Shown in pieces: positions 5,218 to 8,054 of a DNA stretch of 8,054 nt (position 1 is the first letter of the stretch; every line of letters begins with the position of its first letter). Source of the stretch: Gammaproteobacteria bacterium (GTDB taxonomy: Bacteria > Pseudomonadota > Gammaproteobacteria > SMWH01); contig SMWH01000003.1 in the NCBI GenBank assembly GCA_004357005.1, positions 1 through 8,054 on the forward strand, in the 5' to 3' direction. The position numbers and the translations under genes are program-made. The notes beneath the pieces were generated by a model. The model did no database searches, was not told the DNA's origin, and was given only the letters and a program-made list of their open reading frames with translations.

Positions 5218-6332
5218 TAGTTTTGCCTGTAAGGAGAATGACGATCCAACTCACTTCGGTATTCTTCGATCAACCGGGTTTCCTGTTGCAGGTGATCGCG
5301 AATCGCCTCACGAAAACGCGGATCGGCGATCCAGTGCCAGGACCTGGTAATGACGGGTCTGAAACCGCGCCGCATCTTGAACTCTCCCTGGGCACCGGGT
5401 TGAAAGTACCGCAGCCCATGACGGATACAGTATTCGATGCCCTGGTAATAGCAAGTCTCGAAATGCAGGAAAGGGTAGTGTCGCTCGCAACCCCAATAGC
5501 GTCCATAAAGGGTCTGATCGTCGCGTAAAAATATCGCAGCGGCCACCGCTGCGCCTGCGTGGATTGCGAAGCAAACCAGAAACCGGTCGGACATGCTGTG
5601 GGCGAGGTCTGCGAAGAAACCCCGGTTGAGCACCGCGAAATTGCCCTTTCGGGAAAAAGTCAAGGCATAGAACCGGAAGGCGGCGTCAAGATCCTGCTCG
5701 CTTAGCTCGGCGCCGGTCTTCCACAGGAAATGGAAACCGTCCGCGGCGAGCTGTTTGCGCTCTCTGCGGATATTTTTAGCCGATCGTCGCTGGAGAGCGC
5801 CAAGAAAATCAGCGAACTCTGCGTAGCCGTCATTGTTCCAGTGAAACTGCACGTCCCTGCGTTCCAGCAATCCCCGGTCGTGCAGTTGCTGGTCGGGAAT
5901 GCCGTCCATGAACAGCCAATGACAGGAAGACGCACCCTGCTGTCGCGTCTCCCGGATCTGGGCATCGACAATTTCGATGGCGTGGGTAGTTGTCAGCAAA
6001 CGCGGACCGGGAGCCGGTGTGTAGGGGATCGCGCACACGAGTTTGGGGTAGTAGCTAAGCCCATTGCGGACAAAGGCGTCCGCCCAGGCCCAGTCAAACA
6101 CGAACTCGCCGTGAGAGTTGGTCTTGATATAAAAAGGACTCGCGTTGACGAGCCGGGCGTCCTCATACAACGCCACGTGATGCGGCTGCCAACCGTAATC
6201 GGGCAGGACACAGTAGTGTCGTTCCAGGGCCGCGAGAAAATCCCAGGCCAGGAAGGGATAGCTCGAGTCGTTCACCGAAGCCCAGGCGTCGGCGGGCAGT
6301 TCTTGGATACAACTGTGGAAGCGGACCTGCAT
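5217..6332 (-). CDS. COG3146 / DUF482 FemAB-like, GNAT-fold protein of unknown function
   Basis: The 371-residue protein matches the family annotated as FemAB_like (DUF482, COG3146), often labelled GNAT-family N-acetyltransferase or peptidoglycan biosynthesis/recognition protein; no member's reaction is known to me. Visible family blocks are ASPFYIKTNSHGEFVFDWAWADAF (about 64-87), YYPKL with IPYTP (94-106), the basic stretch AKNIRRERKQL (185-195), LYGRYWGCERHYPFLHFETCYYQGIEY (275-301) and QPGAQGEFKMRRGF (311-324). No signal peptide or membrane segment is seen, so it is probably cytoplasmic. It starts 20 bp after trxB and overlaps aat by one base. A four-codon frame (Met-Asp-His-Asp, 6353-6339) overlaps the trxB stop and ends six bases before this ATG; an in-frame TGA rules out a longer start. 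The neighbourhood suggests a link to N-terminal protein modification, but that is inference. Confidence 0.88.
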   Translation of the reverse strand: MQVRFHSCIQELPADAWASVNDSSYPFLAWDFLAALERHYCVLPDYGWQPHHVALYEDARLVNASPFYIKTNSHGEFVFDWAWADAFVRNGLSYYPKLVCAIPYTPAPGPRLLTTTHAIEIVDAQIRETRQQGASSCHWLFMDGIPDQQLHDRGLLERRDVQFHWNNDGYAEFADFLGALQRRSAKNIRRERKQLAADGFHFLWKTGAELSEQDLDAAFRFYALTFSRKGNFAVLNRGFFADLAHSMSDRFLVCFAIHAGAAVAAAIFLRDDQTLYGRYWGCERHYPFLHFETCYYQGIEYCIRHGLRYFQPGAQGEFKMRRGFRPVITRSWHWIADPRFREAIRDHLQQETRLIEEYRSELDRHSPYRQN

Positions 6333-6352
6333 GGCCCGTCAATCATGGTCCA

Positions 6353-7339
6353 TCAATAACGGGGCTCGCCCTGCGTCGCTGTTTCACCCGATTGCTCTTC
6401 CAGCCAGCGTTCCGCATCAAGGGCGGCCATGCAACCGACCCCGGCGGAAGTCACCGCTTGCCGGTACACATGATCAGCCACATCGCCAGCGGCAAAAACG
6501 CCGGGCACGGTGGTGGCGGTCGCGTAACCATCGAGGCCACCACGAACCGTGATGTAACCGTGAACCATGTCCAACTGGTTCTGGAAAATTTCCGTATTCG
6601 GGGTATGCCCGATGGCGATAAAGGTCCCGTTGACCTGAAGGTCCTGTGTTTCGTCGGTCTTGACGTTGCGTATCCGTACGCCCGTGACACCCTGTTCGTC
6701 ACCCAGGACTTCTTCGAGCACATGATCCCATTCGATCTCCACATTCCCGGATTCCGTCTTTGCCACAAGGCGAGCGGAGAGAATTTTTTCCGCCCGGAAG
6801 GCGTTGCGGCGGTGAATCACCGTCACTTTTGACGCGATATTCGAGAGATAGAGGGCTTCCTCTACAGCGGTGTTGCCGCCACCAACCACTGCAACCGGCT
6901 GCTCCTTGAAGAAAAACCCATCGCAAGTGGCGCAGGCTGAAACCCCGCGGCCTTTGTATTTTTCTTCAGAAGGCAGACCCAGGTAACGCGCACTGGCGCC
7001 GGTGGCAATAATCAGAGCGTCGCAGCTGTACTGGGCCGAGTCACCCTTGATCAGGAAAGGACGCTTGCTCAGATCCACGGTATTGATGTGATCGTTGACG
7101 ATTTCGGTGCCAAAGCGCTCAGTGTGCCGGAGCATCCGCTGCATGAGTTCCGGGCCCTGGAGGCCGGCCACGTCCCCGGGCCAGTTATCAACGTCCGTTG
7201 TGGTCATTAATTGACCGCCCTGTTCCATGCCCGTGACGATGACAGGTTTAAGATTGGCACGTGCGCCGTAGACCGCTGCGGTATAACCCGCCGGGCCTGA
7301 CCCCAGAATCAGCAGACGAATGTGCCGGGAATCGCTCAT
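6353..7339 (-). CDS. trxB: Thioredoxin reductase (NADPH)
   Basis: TrxB passes electrons from NADPH through FAD to thioredoxin in the cytoplasm. The 328 residues (start at 7339) match the low-molecular-weight bacterial type. The FAD-binding motif GSGPAG is at 13-18, the redox-active disulfide Cys136-Ala-Thr-Cys139 lies in ACATCDGFF, the NADPH motif GGGNTA is at 153-158 with HRR (176-178) for the 2'-phosphate, and the second FAD motif GDVAD (285-289) is followed by RQAVTSAG. The reading frame is open upstream to 7525, but family N-termini begin just before the first FAD motif, and GGAGAG (7348-7353 on the minus strand) sits eight bases before the ATG at 7339. It is the first gene of the probable trxB-COG3146-aat-infA run and is divergent from ald. 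Confidence 0.98.
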   Translation of the reverse strand: MSDSRHIRLLILGSGPAGYTAAVYGARANLKPVIVTGMEQGGQLMTTTDVDNWPGDVAGLQGPELMQRMLRHTERFGTEIVNDHINTVDLSKRPFLIKGDSAQYSCDALIIATGASARYLGLPSEEKYKGRGVSACATCDGFFFKEQPVAVVGGGNTAVEEALYLSNIASKVTVIHRRNAFRAEKILSARLVAKTESGNVEIEWDHVLEEVLGDEQGVTGVRIRNVKTDETQDLQVNGTFIAIGHTPNTEIFQNQLDMVHGYITVRGGLDGYATATTVPGVFAAGDVADHVYRQAVTSAGVGCMAALDAERWLEEQSGETATQGEPRY

Positions 7340-7347
7340 GTAGTATG

Positions 7348-7353
7348 CTCTCC
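7348..7353 (-). promoter_or_regulatory. Ribosome binding site fixing the trxB start
   Basis: GGAGAG on the minus strand, eight bases upstream of the ATG at 7339. It decides against the longer open frame that reaches 7525, whose extra residues have no counterpart in thioredoxin reductases. Confidence 0.75.
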
Positions 7354-7534
7354 GACTGAATATGACCGAATTTAGACGCTCCGGAAGGTTCCGGGTTCCG
7401 GACAAGGCGCGCAGGATACCAGAGTCGACTGTTCCACGCCGCAGCGGTCCAGACTGAGAAAAAAGCGATAATCCGGCCGCATCAGTGGTCCGGTGGCGGC
7501 GTGTGGCTGGCCGTGAAGTTTGCAAGGAAAGCTC

Positions 7535-7540
7535 GGAGGA
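7535..7540 (+). promoter_or_regulatory. Strong ribosome binding site of ald
   Basis: GGAGGA lies five bases upstream of the ATG at 7546, the best Shine-Dalgarno match in the window, and fixes the start of ald. Confidence 0.85.
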
Positions 7541-7545
7541 GCGAA

Positions 7546-8054
7546 ATGCGAATCGGGATCCCCCGTGAAACCAAAACCCTGGAGGGACGGGTGCCCCTGG
7601 TGCCGGCCGCGTGCGCGGATCTGGTCAGGGCCGGTCATGAGCTGTTTATCGAAGCCTCCGCCGGGGTCAAGACCGGTTATCCCGACCGCGACTACCAAAG
7701 TGTCGGGGTCACCATTGTGCCTGACGCGGCGGCCCTGTATGACAAGGGCGAGCTTATCGTCAAGGTCAAAGAGCCCATCGACGGCGACCTCCAGCACCTG
7801 CGGCCCAACCATCTGTTGTTTTGCTATCTGCACCTGGCGGCCGAGCCTGATCTGACGCGCCGCCTGCGCGAAATCGGTCTCACCGGCGTCGCCTTCGAAA
7901 CGGTGGAGGACGCGGACGGGAACCTGCCGCTGCTGGCGCCCATGAGCATCATCGCCGGACGGATAGCGATCCAGGTAGCCACGGTATTGCTGCACCAGCC
8001 CCAGGGCGGCAAAGGCGTGTTGCTGGGGGGATTGCCCGCGGCGGAACGCGGTCG
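7546..8054 (+). CDS. ald: Alanine dehydrogenase, N-terminal part (runs off the right edge)
   Basis: Ald catalyses NAD-dependent interconversion of L-alanine with pyruvate and ammonia in the cytoplasm. The visible 169 complete codons begin MRIGIPRETKTLEGR and continue through IVKVKEP, LLFCYLHLAAEP, TLPLLAPMS-like (NLPLLAPMSIIAGRIA) and QGGKGVLLGG, all typical of the N-terminal substrate domain. Known active-site positions fall at the standard numbers: Arg15 and Lys75 for pyruvate binding and catalytic His96. The NAD-binding Rossmann segment should begin just past the edge. The frame has no stop in the window. Pyridine nucleotide transhydrogenase subunit alpha (PntA) shares this fold, but the CYLHLAAEP and PLLAPMS blocks fit Ald better. 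The gene is divergent from trxB with a strong ribosome binding site, so it is transcribed separately. Confidence 0.94.
   Translation, partial: MRIGIPRETKTLEGRVPLVPAACADLVRAGHELFIEASAGVKTGYPDRDYQSVGVTIVPDAAALYDKGELIVKVKEPIDGDLQHLRPNHLLFCYLHLAAEPDLTRRLREIGLTGVAFETVEDADGNLPLLAPMSIIAGRIAIQVATVLLHQPQGGKGVLLGGLPAAERG

Larger units (their letters stand above)
7340..7545. other. Divergent intergenic region between trxB and ald
   Basis: This 206-bp stretch must hold the promoters of both trxB (minus) and ald (plus). A GATAAT hexamer (7467-7472, plus strand, 5 of 6 matches to the -10 consensus) lies 73 bp upstream of the ald ATG but has no convincing -35 box. CATATT (7359-7364 read on the minus strand) is a weak -10 candidate for trxB. 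No long inverted repeat, riboswitch core or small gene was recognised. Regulation of ald by an Lrp-type protein would fit the family, but no site could be assigned by eye. Confidence 0.4.

Noticed and set aside
5730..6359. A 209-codon plus-strand frame opposite the COG3146 gene
   Set aside because: The COG3146 frame on the other strand carries clear family blocks throughout, so this one is a shadow.
7340..7525. N-terminal extension of trxB to 7525
   Set aside because: The extra residues are Arg/Ser-rich and unlike any thioredoxin reductase N-terminus, and a good ribosome binding site precedes the ATG at 7339.

Overview
The window looks like a piece of conserved chromosome from a gammaproteobacterium of moderately high GC content. 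All of the eight genes seen are housekeeping or protein-turnover genes with close Escherichia coli or Pseudomonas counterparts. The gene set (clpS, clpA, infA, aat, trxB, with mnmA and an aconitase nearby) matches the known neighbourhood around clpS-clpA in Pseudomonas and relatives. The order within Gammaproteobacteria cannot be fixed from the sequence alone; a lineage such as Chromatiales is a guess. No mobile element, tRNA, rRNA, CRISPR array or phage gene was seen. Coding is dense and base use is even, with no sign of recent transfer.

Layout. On the minus strand at the left edge is the N-terminus of aconitate hydratase (acnA, 2-160), preceded by mnmA (257-1375), the tRNA 2-thiouridylase. 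Divergent from mnmA on the plus strand are clpS (1551-1871) and clpA (1940-4192). The mnmA-clpS intergenic region holds a strong inverted repeat and a perfect TATAAT. Facing clpA from the other side is a minus-strand run read as trxB (6353-7339), a COG3146/DUF482 FemAB-like acyltransferase-fold gene (5217-6332), aat (4501-5217) and infA (4206-4424). infA ends only 13 bp from the end of clpA. At the right edge, divergent from trxB, is the start of alanine dehydrogenase (ald, 7546 onward).

How the genes work together. The unifying theme is the bacterial N-degron (N-end rule) pathway. Aat adds Leu or Phe to protein N-termini, ClpS recognises the resulting N-degron, and ClpA unfolds the substrate for ClpP (not in the window). 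The COG3146 gene overlaps aat by one base (TAATG). In Pseudomonas the other N-degron transferase, bpt/ate, lies between aat and infA; here that space is a 76-bp non-coding gap, and an uncharacterised GNAT/FemAB-like gene sits on the other side of aat. This is the most interesting lead, but it is a hypothesis about function and not a demonstrated new system. The other observations are regulatory-scale: a 24-bp stem-loop/palindrome upstream of clpS and mnmA, an 11-bp direct repeat with 22-bp period in front of infA, and small overlapping reading frames at gene junctions.
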